Shown one piece after another: positions 13,203 through 23,300 of a DNA stretch of 64,000 bases. The position numbers and the translations under genes were made by a program. This DNA comes from Leptotrichia sp. oral taxon 221. GTDB lineage: Bacteria; Fusobacteriota; Fusobacteriia; Fusobacteriales; Leptotrichiaceae. The notes under the pieces were generated by a model. That model ran no database searches and was not told where the DNA came from. It saw only the letters and a list, made by a program, of their open reading frames with translations. The stretch spans positions 434,001 through 498,000 of the forward strand of contig NZ_CP072378.1 in assembly GCF_018128245.1 (NCBI RefSeq). Direction: 5' to 3'. Numbering within the stretch: position 1 is the first letter of the stretch; each line of letters opens with the position of its first letter.

Positions 13203-13955
13203 ATGAGGAAAGCGCTAGTAAAAACGTATATATATGAATTAATTTTTTTGTGTATTTATTTAACAGTTATGAATAAACTTTTGGAAATTTTTGAAGAAAA
13301 ATTTATTTTAGGAGTTTTTATAATTTTAATAATAAATATTGTGGTGTTTTTTTATTTGATAATTTATTTGATAATTTTATTGAGATCGCAATATTATGTG
13401 TATAAATTGAATCTTTCAAAAAGTATTATGATGGAGAAAAAACTATATAAGATTAAAAAAATTAATATTATGAAAGATATTCATAGAATTAATTTGTCAG
13501 CTTATTATAGGTTATTAAATAAAGAGGAAGAAGCATTGAGATATTTGAATGAAGTGAGAATAAGCAGGTTTACATTGCCAATAGTGAGATATTGTTATTA
13601 TATGAATTTAGCAGAATATAAATATTACAATGGAAAAAAAGAAGAAGCTAGAAAAATACTTGATGAGAATATTAAGAAAGAATCTAACAAAAACTTATTA
13701 GAAATTTTTTTAGATTATGGAGATAATCCCGAACAAAAGGTTGTTGAACTTGAAAAAATATTACCAAAACAGAAAAATAGATTGTATAAACTGCAAGTGG
13801 AGAATGCTTTAGCAATAACATATGAAGAAATTGGAAATTTTGAAAAAACAATGGAATTTTATAAGGAAGTGGCTGAAAAAGAAAGTGAAATTTATTTTAT
13901 TAAAGTTGCGAAAGAAAAGGTTTTGGAGTTAAGTTTAAAGGATAAAAAAATATGA
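13203..13955 (+). CDS. Membrane-anchored hypothetical protein with helical, TPR-like cytoplasmic part
   Basis: I do not recognise this 250-residue protein. It has two hydrophobic segments, at about residues 9-30 and 35-62, and a charged, helix-rich remainder. The remainder includes repeated patterns such as AEYKYYNGKKEEARKILDE and ALAITYEEIGNFEKTMEFY that resemble tetratricopeptide repeats. It starts 3 bases after pepT, so it is almost certainly in the same transcript. A role as a membrane scaffold is inference only. Confidence 0.75.
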   Translation: MRKALVKTYIYELIFLCIYLTVMNKLLEIFEEKFILGVFIILIINIVVFFYLIIYLIILLRSQYYVYKLNLSKSIMMEKKLYKIKKINIMKDIHRINLSAYYRLLNKEEEALRYLNEVRISRFTLPIVRYCYYMNLAEYKYYNGKKEEARKILDENIKKESNKNLLEIFLDYGDNPEQKVVELEKILPKQKNRLYKLQVENALAITYEEIGNFEKTMEFYKEVAEKESEIYFIKVAKEKVLELSLKDKKI

Positions 13956-13976
13956 TGGGAAAGGATATGAGATGAA

Positions 13977-14726
13977 ATGTTTGATTTAGCAGGTGAAGTT
14001 GCTCTTGTTACAGGAGGAGCAAAAGGAATTGGAAAAGGAATTGCGAAAGCGTTGAAACAGGCTAGGGCAAAGGTTATTATTGGAGATATTGATAAGGAAA
14101 ATGGGAAGATGACAGCAAATGAGCTGGATGGAGATTTTTATTATCTTGATGTTACAAATAAAGAGCAAGTGCAAGAAGTTGTTCAGAATATTTGTGAAAA
14201 ATATGGAAAATTGAGTATTCTTTGTTCAAATGCAGGGATTTTTCCACAAGTGGCTATTGAAGATATGACAGAAGAAGATTGGGATAAGGTTCAGAATATA
14301 AATGTAAAAGGAGCTTTTTTGGTAATACAAGCGACATTGAAACATATGAAAAAACAAAATTATGGACGTATAGTATTAACATCTTCAATTACAGGTGATA
14401 TTACTGGATATCCAGGATGGGCACATTATGGAGCGAGTAAAGCGGCTCAATTAGGATTTATGCGAACTGCAGCTTTAGAATATGCAAAATATGGAATTAC
14501 AATTAATGCTATTCAACCAGGTAATATTTTGACAGATGGATTAATAGAAGCTGGGGAAGAATATATGAATAAGATGAAGAGTGTAATTCCAGTTAATGCT
14601 CTAGGAAAACCTGAAGATATTGGGTACACAGCTGTTTTTTTGGCAAGTCATGAAGCTGGATTTATTACTGGACAAAGAATAGTTGTAGATGGCGGACAGA
14701 TATTGCCAGAAACTCCAGATTTTTAA
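13977..14726 (+). CDS. Short-chain dehydrogenase/reductase (SDR), FabG-like
   Basis: A classical SDR of 249 residues. It has the Rossmann motif TGGAKGIGKG near residue 12, the NAG motif near 85, a catalytic Ser in LTSSIT, and the YGASK catalytic Tyr/Lys pair near 153-157. The C-terminal QRIVVDGGQ is also typical. The substrate cannot be read from the sequence: it could be a 3-oxoacyl-ACP reductase or a sugar/polyol dehydrogenase. It stands alone between the pepT pair and guaB, so no fatty-acid gene context supports a fabG name. Confidence 0.88.
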   Translation: MFDLAGEVALVTGGAKGIGKGIAKALKQARAKVIIGDIDKENGKMTANELDGDFYYLDVTNKEQVQEVVQNICEKYGKLSILCSNAGIFPQVAIEDMTEEDWDKVQNINVKGAFLVIQATLKHMKKQNYGRIVLTSSITGDITGYPGWAHYGASKAAQLGFMRTAALEYAKYGITINAIQPGNILTDGLIEAGEEYMNKMKSVIPVNALGKPEDIGYTAVFLASHEAGFITGQRIVVDGGQILPETPDF

Positions 14727-14762
14727 TAAATAAAATAATTTTATTTTCTTTTGAAAAAAGTG

Positions 14763-14792
14763 TTGAAATTATAGCGTATTTTGTGATAAAAT
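14763..14792 (+). promoter_or_regulatory. Promoter of guaB
   Basis: TTGAAA at 14763-14768 and TAAAAT at 14787-14792 are 18 bases apart, with an upstream TG. This leaves a 5' leader of about 115 bases before guaB. I see no known riboswitch in that leader. Confidence 0.5.
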
Positions 14793-14916
14793 AGTTTAAT
14801 TTAAAAAATAGTGATAGTAATACAGAAGAGTAAAAAATCTCTCTTAATTTACTGATTACACTCATGTACAAAACTGTTCGTAACACATAAATTCGAAATA
14901 AGGAGGAGATTTGAAA

Positions 14917-16389
14917 ATGAATCAAAGTTCAAAAATTGTAATGGAAGGGTTAACATTTGATGATGTATTGTTGATTCCACAAGCGTCTGAGGTGATACCT
15001 AGTGAGGTTGTCTTAAAAACAAAATTAACTAAAAAATTAGAGTTAAATGTACCTATTTTAAGTGCGGCAATGGATACAGTAACAGAATCTCAATTAGCAA
15101 TTGCGATTGCAAGAGAAGGTGGAATTGGGTTTATTCATAAGAATATGACAATTGAAAGACAGGCTGATGAAGTTGCGAAAGTAAAAAGATCTGAAAGTGG
15201 AATGATTACAAATCCTATAACTTTAAGAGAACATGCAATTCTAAAAGAAGCAAATGAATTAATGAAAATGTATAAAATATCTGGATTACCAGTAGTTGAT
15301 GAAGAAAATAATTTAAAAGGAATTATTACAAATAGAGACTTGAAATATAGAGAAGATTTATCGGTAAAAGTTGTAGATATTATGACAAAACAACCGTTAA
15401 TCACTGCTCCAGTGGGGACTACATTGGATGAAGCAAAACAAATTTTGTTGGAACATAGAATCGAAAAATTGCCAATAGTCGAAGGCGATAAATTAAAAGG
15501 ATTAATCACAATAAAAGATATTGATAATGTTATTAACTATCCTAACGCTGCGAAAGATGCTCAAGGAAGATTGAGAGTAGGTGCAGGAGTTGGAGTTGGA
15601 GCTGATTCAGTAAGAAGAGTAAAAGCATTAGTTGAAGCTGGAGTTGATATTATTGCAGTTGATTCGGCACATGGACATTCTAAAGGTGTAATCGAAAGAA
15701 TTAAAGAAATTAGAGAAGCATTTCCTGATTTAGATATTATTGGAGGAAATATTGTAACGCCAGAAGCAGCTCTTGATTTGATCGAAGCTGGAGTAAATGC
15801 GGTAAAAGTAGGAGTTGGACCTGGTTCAATTTGTACGACAAGGGTAGTTGCAGGAGTTGGAGTTCCTCAAATTTCAGCAGTAATGCAAGTTGCAGAAGTT
15901 TGTCATGAAAGAGGAATTGGTGTAATTGCTGATGGTGGAATTAAATTATCTGGAGATGTTGTAAAAGCGATTGCAGCTGGAGCAGATTGCGTTATGTTAG
16001 GTGGAATGTTAGCTGGAACTGAGGAAGCACCAGGAGAAGAAATCTTGTATAACGGAAGAAAATTCAAAACTTATGCTGGAATGGGATCACTTGCAGCGAT
16101 GAAGAGAGGAAGTTCAGACAGATATTTCCAATTAGAATCTGCAACAGATAAATTGGTTCCAGAAGGAATTGAATCAATGGTTCCATATAAAGGAAGATTG
16201 AAAGACACTGTTTATCAAATTTGTGGAGGACTTCGTTCAGGAATGGGATATTGTGGAGCACCTACAATTAAAGATTTAAAAGAAAATGGAAAATTTGTTA
16301 AAATAACAGGAGCTGGATTGGCAGAAAGTCACCCTCATGATGTAATTATAACAAAAGAAGCACCAAACTATAACAATACTAGCAAATAG
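14917..16389 (+). CDS. guaB: Inosine-5'-monophosphate dehydrogenase
   Basis: IMPDH oxidises IMP to XMP with NAD, the rate-limiting step towards guanine nucleotides. The TIM barrel is interrupted by two CBS domains (about residues 95-210). The catalytic Cys loop reads GPGSICTTR, and the flap has the expected SSDRYFQ and [19 protein letters not shown] blocks. I chose ATG 14917, which has AGGAGG ten bases upstream, over the TTG at 14911. The resulting length of 490 residues fits the family. Confidence 0.96.
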   Translation: MNQSSKIVMEGLTFDDVLLIPQASEVIPSEVVLKTKLTKKLELNVPILSAAMDTVTESQLAIAIAREGGIGFIHKNMTIERQADEVAKVKRSESGMITNPITLREHAILKEANELMKMYKISGLPVVDEENNLKGIITNRDLKYREDLSVKVVDIMTKQPLITAPVGTTLDEAKQILLEHRIEKLPIVEGDKLKGLITIKDIDNVINYPNAAKDAQGRLRVGAGVGVGADSVRRVKALVEAGVDIIAVDSAHGHSKGVIERIKEIREAFPDLDIIGGNIVTPEAALDLIEAGVNAVKVGVGPGSICTTRVVAGVGVPQISAVMQVAEVCHERGIGVIADGGIKLSGDVVKAIAAGADCVMLGGMLAGTEEAPGEEILYNGRKFKTYAGMGSLAAMKRGSSDRYFQLESATDKLVPEGIESMVPYKGRLKDTVYQICGGLRSGMGYCGAPTIKDLKENGKFVKITGAGLAESHPHDVIITKEAPNYNNTSK

Positions 16390-16604
16390 TTTTTAGAATA
16401 AAAAATAAGATATTGAAAATAATTTTTAGAAAAATTTAAAAAAACTATTTTTGAAATAAAAAGTTATTAGAAAAAATAAAAATGTTAGAAAGATGTGTTT
16501 GAAAACGAGTTACAGTAAGGAATTTCTAGTTTAAAAATGATTGAAAAATTAGGGATTTTGTGTTTTTGGACACATCTAATAAATTTAAGTGAAAAGGAGA
16601 ATTT

Positions 16605-17174
16605 ATGAAGAAATTATTGTTTTTGGCATTGATGCTTGGATTGAGTGGTATTTCATTTTCGTATGAAGATTATTACGAGAAGGTTTATGTTGTAAAAGTT
16701 TCAAAAAATGATATTTACAAGGAGATAAATGCGACTCCAAGACAACAAAAAAGATTGAATAAAATATTGGAAAAATATCAAAAAGAAGCAGATAAAGTAG
16801 ATGGAAGAACTGTTAAATTTGATGAAAAGAAAGCAAAAATTGGGAAAATTGAAGAGGAAAGATATTTAGAAATTTCTAAAATTTTGTCGCCTGAACAGTT
16901 ACAAAAATTTAGTAATTATGTGAATGGACAAAAGACTGAATTTAATGAAAAAAATGATAAGATAAAAAAATTAGTGGATTCGTTAGACTTGACAAATGAA
17001 CAAAAAAATGAAGTTTTGAAGGCTAAAAGAGAATTTGAAAGAAATATAAATAAATTGAAAAATCAAAATTTATCAGACAGTGAATTTTCGGAAAAATATT
17101 ATGAATTGAGAAAAATTAGAAATGAAGAAATTGATAAAGTTTTGACGCCTGAACAAAGGGAAATGTTGAAGTAA
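16605..17174 (+). CDS. Secreted helical protein, Spy/CpxP-like
   Basis: This 189-residue protein has a signal peptide (MKKLLFLALMLGLSGISFS, cleavage near residue 19). The mature part is almost wholly alpha-helical and charged, with three repeats of an LTPEQ-type motif: ILSPEQLQKF, LTNEQKNEVL and LTPEQREML. That pattern is typical of LTxxQ periplasmic proteins such as Spy and CpxP, which act as envelope chaperones. The family link rests on motif resemblance, and the function here is inferred. It is a single gene between guaB and the butanediol dehydrogenase gene. Confidence 0.75.
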   Translation: MKKLLFLALMLGLSGISFSYEDYYEKVYVVKVSKNDIYKEINATPRQQKRLNKILEKYQKEADKVDGRTVKFDEKKAKIGKIEEERYLEISKILSPEQLQKFSNYVNGQKTEFNEKNDKIKKLVDSLDLTNEQKNEVLKAKREFERNINKLKNQNLSDSEFSEKYYELRKIRNEEIDKVLTPEQREMLK

Positions 17175-17232
17175 TTTTGTATGACAATAAAGATAAAAAT
17201 TTACTGATGTAATAAAAAAATGTAAATTGCTA

Positions 17233-17260
17233 TTGCCAAAATTTATTTTTGTGGTATACT
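17233..17260 (+). promoter_or_regulatory. Promoter of the butanediol dehydrogenase gene
   Basis: TTGCCA at 17233-17238 and the extended -10 TGGTATACT ending at 17260 are separated by 16 bases. The gene starts 50 bases downstream with a strong GGAGG site. Confidence 0.6.
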
Positions 17261-17309
17261 TCTAAAGTAAAAACATTTTAAAATCAAAATATTTTTGGAG
17301 GAAATTGAA

Positions 17310-18356
17310 ATGGCAAAAATGAAGGCAGCAAGATGGTACGGAAGAAAAGATATTAGAGTAGAAGAAATTGATGTGCCAGTAACAGGAGAAAAACAAATCA
17401 AAATAGCAGTAAAATATACTGGTATTTGTGGAAGCGATTTGCATGAATATTTGGGAGGGCCAATTTTTATTCCTGTTGAAAATCCTCATCCATATACTGG
17501 AGAAAAAGCTCCGATAACAATGGGACACGAATTTTGTGGAGAAGTTATTGAAGTGGGAAATAAAATTACAAAATTTAAAGTTGGAGATAGAGTAACTGTA
17601 GAACCAATTTTAGCAAAACATGGATTGAAAGGTAAATACAATTTAGATCCGAATCTTAATTTTGTTGGATTAGCTGGTGGAGGAGGAGGTTTTTCTGAAT
17701 TTGTAGTTGTTAATGAAGATCAAGCACATAAGTTGCCTGATGAAATTGACTATGAGCAAGGGGCCTTGACAGAACCAGCAGCAGTTGCATTGTATGCGAT
17801 AAGACAAAGTAAAATAAAATCAGGAGATACAGCAGCAATTTTTGGTTGCGGACCAATTGGATTATTGATGATTGATGCATTAAAAGCAGCAGGAGCTTCG
17901 ACAATTTATGCAGTGGAATTATCGCCTGAAAGACAAGAAAAAGCAAAAGAATTGGGTGCTATAGTTGTAGATCCATCGAAAGTAAATGCGGTAGAATATA
18001 TAAAAGAGCAAACTGATGGCGGAGTTAACGTTTCTTATGAAGTAACAGGAGTTCCAGCAGTGTTAGAACAAGCATTGGAAGTAGCTGAAAAAGATGGAGA
18101 ATTAATGATTGTAAGTATATGGGAAAAACCAGCAGAAATTGATCCAAATCAAGTAGTAATTCAAGAAAGAACAATAAGAGGAGTTATCGCTTATCGTGAT
18201 GTGTTCCCTAAAACATTAGAATTAATGAAAAAAGGATATTTCTCAAAAGATTTATTAGTTACAAAAAAAATAAAATTAGACGATATTATTGAAGAAGGAT
18301 TTGAGACTTTAGTAAAAGAAAAAAGCCAAGTAAAAATCTTGGTATCTCCTAAATAA
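17310..18356 (+). CDS. bdhA: Zinc-dependent 2,3-butanediol dehydrogenase
   Basis: A medium-chain dehydrogenase that interconverts acetoin and 2,3-butanediol with NAD(H). The catalytic zinc site is present (GICGSDLHEY and GHEFCGEV), as are the Rossmann motif GCGPIGLL and the subfamily block VEPILAKHGLKGKYNL followed by LAGGGGGFSEF. The four-Cys structural zinc cluster of other alcohol dehydrogenases is absent, as in the B. subtilis BdhA type. I start at ATG 17310 rather than the upstream TTG because GGAGG lies just before it. Its 348 residues match the family. Confidence 0.9.
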   Translation: MAKMKAARWYGRKDIRVEEIDVPVTGEKQIKIAVKYTGICGSDLHEYLGGPIFIPVENPHPYTGEKAPITMGHEFCGEVIEVGNKITKFKVGDRVTVEPILAKHGLKGKYNLDPNLNFVGLAGGGGGFSEFVVVNEDQAHKLPDEIDYEQGALTEPAAVALYAIRQSKIKSGDTAAIFGCGPIGLLMIDALKAAGASTIYAVELSPERQEKAKELGAIVVDPSKVNAVEYIKEQTDGGVNVSYEVTGVPAVLEQALEVAEKDGELMIVSIWEKPAEIDPNQVVIQERTIRGVIAYRDVFPKTLELMKKGYFSKDLLVTKKIKLDDIIEEGFETLVKEKSQVKILVSPK

Positions 18357-18412
18357 TATAGGTTGAAGGAATTTTATAATTAGAAGTTAAATATAATATT
18401 TTTAAAAACATG

Positions 18413-18469
18413 AAAAAAGGCAGAAAACTTTTGGATCATTTTTAGTTTGAAAGTTTTTTGTCTTTTTTT
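18413..18469 (+). terminator. Terminator after the butanediol dehydrogenase gene
   Basis: A hairpin with arms AAAAAAGGCAGAAAACTTT and AAGTTTTTTGTCTTTTTT (a few mismatches) is followed by a T tract. Confidence 0.65.
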
Positions 18470-18643
18470 ATTTTCTTTATCAGTATAATAGATGTATTAT
18501 AAGAATAAAATTAAATAAGTGATGAGAATAAGTACAACGATAATAAATAATAATGAGGAGTTAATTCTATTACTAACAAATACAAAAACTCACAGTAATT
18601 TATCTTAAATCTTGAATTTTTGATAAAAATTTCTTTACATTAT

Positions 18644-18672
18644 TTGTCTTTTCTATTTTTATGTGTTATACT
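18644..18672 (+). promoter_or_regulatory. Promoter-like sequence, possibly the former autotransporter promoter
   Basis: TTGTCT and TATACT are spaced by 17 bases with a TGT just before the -10. No gene follows until tnpB at 19013. The position suggests the original promoter of the autotransporter, now 1.6 kb away because of the inserted element. This is inference. Confidence 0.4.
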
Positions 18673-18695
18673 AAGATTGAGCTAATTAAAAGTAT

Positions 18696-18749
18696 ATATT
18701 TTTATTGTAATAATTAATGATTAATCAAAATTCACTACAATAAAAATAT
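18696..18749. repeat. 14-bp perfect inverted repeat
   Basis: The arms at 18696-18709 and 18736-18749 are exact reverse complements (ATATTTTTATTGTA), with 26 bases between them that hold a smaller palindrome, ATTAATGATTAAT. There is no T tract, so it is not an obvious terminator. Confidence 0.7.
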
Positions 18750-18889
18750 GCCTTAAAGTAGAATTTTAGTAGATTTCTATAAAAATGACGAATTGAAAAA
18801 AATTTATTGACTGTCTTTTTAACAAAAAGATAGCAAGAAGTCTCCGACTTCTATAAGTGGGAGATGAATTGCTTTTTTTGTAAAAAAAA

Positions 18890-18918
18890 TTGAAAAAAGG
18901 ATACTCTTATGATACAAT
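18890..18918 (+). promoter_or_regulatory. Promoter of tnpB
   Basis: TTGAAA at 18890-18895 and TACAAT at 18913-18918, 17 bases apart, lie inside the element 95 bases before tnpB. Confidence 0.55.
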
Positions 18919-19012
18919 TTTTATATAAAATATCGAAGAGAAATCATTAATGATAAAATCTCTAAAGAAATAATTAAAAATAATATTCAAAATCAAAAGG
19001 AGGTGTAATTTC

Positions 19013-20110
19013 ATGAAATATAATTTAGCATTCAAATATAGAATTTATCCGAATAAAGATCAAGAATTGTTGATAAACAAGACTTTTGGATGTGTTCGTT
19101 TTGTTTACAATACGATTTTGTATACTGCGAATAAAATTTATGAAGAAACTGGAAAAAATAAAATAATTACACCTGCTAGTTTGAAAAGTGAAAATCAATT
19201 TCTAAAAGAAGTAGACAGTCTAGCACTTTCAAATGCTCAATTGAATGTGAGACGATCATTTACGAACTTTTTTCAGAAGAGAGCAAAGTTTCCAAGGTTC
19301 AAATCTAAAAAGAATAATGTTAAAAGTTACACGACAAATTGTGTGAATAATTCAATACGAATTGAGGAAAATAAATATTTGATTTTGCCAAAATTGAAAA
19401 GAATAAAATTGAAATATCATAGAGAAATACCAGAAGATTACAAGATAAAGTCGGTAACACTAACAAACAGTAATGGAAATTACTATGTTTCTGTTTTGAC
19501 AGAATTTGAAAAAGAAATTCAAAAAATGCCAAGTAAAGATAAAGTGATTGGACTTGATTTTTCAATGTCTGAATTATTTGTCAGTTCTGAAAACCAAAGA
19601 GCTGATTATCCAAAATATTTTAGGATGCTAGAAGAAGAATTGAAGAAATTACAGAAATCATTATCAAGAAAAGTGAGATTTTCTAAAAATTGGTATAAAC
19701 AAAAAATGAAAATATCAAAATTACATGAGTATATCAAAAATTGTCGAAGGGATTTTTTGCATAAATTGTCGAAAAAATTGTCTGAAGCGTATAATACTGT
19801 GGTTGTTGAGGATTTGAATATGAAAGGGATGAGCCAGGCATTAAATTTTGGTAAAAGTGTAGGAGATAATGGGTGGGGAATGTTTTTGAGAATGCTTGAG
19901 TATAAACTGATGTTTTTAGGGAAACAATTTTTGAAGATAGATAAGTGGTTTCCATCGTCAAAAACTTGTAGTAAATGTGGAAACGTTAAAGAGGAACTGA
20001 AATTATCAGAAAGAAACTACAAATGTGAGTGCTGTGGGATTGAAATTGATAGAGATTACAATGCTGCAGTGAATATAAAAAACATTGGAAAATTGATGTT
20101 GGAATATTAG
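19013..20110 (+). CDS. tnpB: RNA-guided endonuclease TnpB (IS605 OrfB)
   Basis: TnpB proteins are RuvC-type, RNA-guided DNA nucleases and likely ancestors of Cas12. This 365-residue copy looks intact. The three RuvC acidic motifs are visible: Asp182 in GLDFSM, Glu266 in VVVEDLNMKGM and the DRDYNAA motif at 346-352. The zinc-finger cysteines are Cys319, Cys322, Cys338 and Cys341. An AGGAGGTG site lies before the ATG. The family is known to use an RNA from the element's right end as guide, and a matching region follows the gene. Activity is inferred from motif integrity. Confidence 0.93.
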   Translation: MKYNLAFKYRIYPNKDQELLINKTFGCVRFVYNTILYTANKIYEETGKNKIITPASLKSENQFLKEVDSLALSNAQLNVRRSFTNFFQKRAKFPRFKSKKNNVKSYTTNCVNNSIRIEENKYLILPKLKRIKLKYHREIPEDYKIKSVTLTNSNGNYYVSVLTEFEKEIQKMPSKDKVIGLDFSMSELFVSSENQRADYPKYFRMLEEELKKLQKSLSRKVRFSKNWYKQKMKISKLHEYIKNCRRDFLHKLSKKLSEAYNTVVVEDLNMKGMSQALNFGKSVGDNGWGMFLRMLEYKLMFLGKQFLKIDKWFPSSKTCSKCGNVKEELKLSERNYKCECCGIEIDRDYNAAVNIKNIGKLMLEY

Positions 20111-20229
20111 AGAAATAAAAAAACAGGGCAGGGACTGTCCGAAGAGCTTGGTAAATATATTTGGCTAGCAAAAGCAGGTACTTCCCAAGAAGCTCCCACT
20201 TCTAAAAGCGGGAGTAGTTCACCTTTTTT
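20111..20229 (+). ncRNA. Putative TnpB guide RNA (reRNA/omega RNA) scaffold
   Basis: The stretch between the tnpB stop and the right end has strong folding potential: GGACTGTCC, AGCTTGG pairing with CCAAGAAGCT, and the terminal hairpin 20193-20214 before GTAGTTCAC. In known IS605 elements the guide RNA covers the tnpB 3' end and the right end, and the guide is read from the sequence next to the element (here from about 20230, T-rich). Position and folding fit; I have no expression evidence. Confidence 0.55.
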
Positions 20230-20308
20230 GTTTTTGATTTGGTTGTTTTGTGGAAGTGAATGAAGGAAGTTTTAGGGGGATTAAGTAGCAAAAAATAAAT
20301 TTATCGGG

Positions 20309-23300
20309 GTGAGATACTATGACGATAGTTTAAGAAAATTGGCTAAAGATTTGAAGGCTTTTGCAAAAAGATGTAAAGACTTTAAATATACAGAAAAAGC
20401 TTTGTTTGTATTCTTGTTATGTGGAATAGCTGGTTTTGCAGATGTGGCGACTACGACGGATCAAGCAATTCAAAATAAAAGACAAGAAATATCGACTTCA
20501 ATAGGCGATATACGACAAGAATTTAAAAAAGTAAAAACAGAAAATAATAAATTAGTAAAAAATTACAACTTAGAATTAATTCAGTTAATGGAACAAGGAG
20601 ATCATGTAGTAAAATCGCCTTGGAGCAGCTGGCAATACGGAATGAACTATTTCTATAACGACTGGACTGGAACATACAAAGGTCGTGGAGACAAAACACC
20701 TAACGTAAAATACAAAAGAAATTCAGAAGATAAATTCGGAACTTACACAGGTGGAAAATATGGAAGTACAACTTTAAATAAAAAGGTTATTGAACCAATT
20801 TCAGCGGTACCAGTGGATGCTGCGGTTAAACCTAAAATACCTACAATAAAAACTGTGGATTCTGCGGAAGCTCCAACTATTGTGACGCCTACTTTGAATA
20901 TACAGGTGTCGGCTGTGAATCCATCAGAGACAACAGTGCCTTCTATAACTCCGCCGAGTGTAACTATACCGATTGTTAGTATGGATAGTGTTAAAGGATT
21001 TACTTTGGTATTTCCTAGTTCAGGAGATAATGGAACTCATGGTACACGTAAATATTATACAGATGGTAGTGATGGAACATCAGTGAATTTATCTACAAAT
21101 ACAAATTCAAACGCTCCATTTATTCATCCAGGAACTCCCAATTATATTTCATATTATCAATTTGCTGGAAATCAAGATGGAACAGGTGTTCCTATAAGGA
21201 GTACCTCAGATGTAACAATAACTTTAAATGGAAATGCAACGGCAAATAATACATATGGTTCTAATCAATTTTATGGTGGTGGAAGTAGATTTGCTTATGT
21301 TGATGATGTAAGAAGAGCTCTTTCAGTGACTAATGTAAAGTTTACCTTAGAAAATAAAGGTAATATTAAATTGATTGGACCTGCGATAGCTGGTATAGTA
21401 AATGAAGAAACTTCATATACAGATGGTAATATAACTACGAATATTAAAAATTTAGGAAGTATTAGTGACGAGAGTGAAAATTTAAGTGGAGTATTTAATG
21501 GAACAAGAAGATTAAATGTAGATGGTACAAGTACAGAACCTTTACAAGTAACAGCAAGAAACGGAAAAGTAGGTTATAAAGTGGGTATAACACAAACTAC
21601 TGAAGAAACAGTTGACCATCATACAGGAACTTATTACGAATTGCATAATGGACAAACAACAGCTACAAGTTCAAGCTTTTTTAATGATTTTGATGCAAAG
21701 GTGAATGGAGCTATTGCTAATAGAACAACTACTGCTGGTAATGTTTCAATTTCTACTATTGAAAAAGATACATCCATTGGTGGAAATAATTTTTCACAAG
21801 ATGGAGTAATACATTTCAGTGGAGATTATTCAACAGGGATACAGATTGCCTCGGTTCAAAGAAGTGGAACTGGTGAATCATTACTTAGAGCTGATAATAG
21901 ACAAACAGGTTATATGCAATTAGATGGTGCTTATTCTTATGGAATGAAATTATCAGGTCAAAAACTATATGTTGATAACAATGATGATTATGGAGATAGT
22001 TCTGCAGTTTCATATATAGCTAATAATGGACTAATATTAATTTCAGGTTCATACGATACAGATAAAAAAGGATCATCTGCTGGAATGGCAAAATTATCAG
22101 AAGCAAAATGGAATTCAAAGAATACAATATTCAATAATGGTAGAATTTATGTTGCAGGTAACAATAATTCAGGAATTTTATTAGAATCTATCTATAAGGA
22201 TACTGTAACGAATAATGGAGATATAACAATAGATAGAGCGTATAATTTATTTGATAAACGTGATCGTAGTTATGCCAATGCTTATGCTACAAGTAATGCT
22301 GGAATAAGAATTCAAAGTTTTAAAACAGCTGATTTAGCAACAGGAGATCTTGTAGGTATAAATAACAGGACAATAAATCTTAATAATGGAAGCGGAAATG
22401 TAGGAATATATGCTTATGATGTAGCAAACACTAACGATATTGTCGGAATAAATGGATATCAAATTTTAGGGGAAAATGCTAGTGGAGGTACTATTAATGT
22501 TGGCGGGACTAACGTTGGTATGATGGCAGAAGATAAATCTGGAACAGTTACTAATTATAAAACAATTATTAGAAATAATGGAAAAATAAATGTTAATGGA
22601 ACAAACTCGGTAGGTATGTATACAGCAGATAAAGATTCTTATGCAGAACAACTTAATGGTGCAGTTATAACTGCAAAATCTAAAAATGTTGGGGTTGTAA
22701 ATAATGGAAAATTTAATTTTGCTACAGGTGGAATAATAAATGCTGATGGAGAAAGTTCAGTAGGTGTTTATTCTGCAAATGGAACAGATTCAACTACAAC
22801 TTTATCGGGAACTTTAAATGTTTTAAATGGAGGAGTTGGACTTTATGCAAATGAAGGTTCTACACAAAAATTAATAGGATTGACTGCAAATGTATCTGGA
22901 ACTGCTTCAGCAGGATCAATTTTATTTTATAATCTACCAAAAACAGGTACTAATAAAGGATTCTTTGATTTATCAGATACAAACCCAGGTACCGCTACAA
23001 TAGGTGCTAATTCATTTGCTTTCTATACTACAAATAACATTTTTGCATTAGGTTCTAATGCTTTTGCTACATTTTTGAATGATTGGAAAGGCACAACAAC
23101 TGGAACAGGGTTAGATTTAACGATGAAGACTGGTTCAAGCTTATTATTAACTGATGTAAGTACTGCTACGGGTACGGGTAGAACTATAAAATTTACTAAT
23201 ATAACACCACCTATAGCACCAGGTACTTCAACTTTAAAAAATGCTCAATCAACTCCTGAAACAGTAGCAACACTTAATAGTGCTTCTGGAGATTATTTCT

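Larger units (their letters stand above)
18470..18840. other. Non-coding region between butanediol dehydrogenase terminator and IS605 element
   Basis: I find no gene here. The stretch contains a promoter-like pair (TTGTCT 18644-18649, TATACT 18667-18672), a 14-bp inverted repeat at 18696-18709/18736-18749, and a 10-bp hairpin at 18811-18833 just before the IS left-end hairpin. It probably was the upstream region of the autotransporter gene before the IS arrived. Confidence 0.5.
18841..20229 (+). mobile_element. IS200/IS605-family element with tnpB only (IS1341 type)
   Basis: The element contains a single tnpB gene and no tnpA, so it cannot move by itself. Both ends carry similar imperfect hairpins: left 18841-18864 (TCTCCGACTT/AAGTGGGAGA) and right 20193-20214 (CTCCCACTT/AAAGCGGGAG). 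Such subterminal hairpins are what TnpA recognises in this family. The exact cleavage ends are not certain, as I cannot compare an empty site. It lies just upstream of the autotransporter gene. Confidence 0.8.

Noticed and set aside
16491-16577. 8-bp inverted repeat AGATGTGT/ACACATCT ahead of the Spy-like gene
   Set aside because: Arms are short and more than 70 bases apart in AT-rich DNA; it could be chance.
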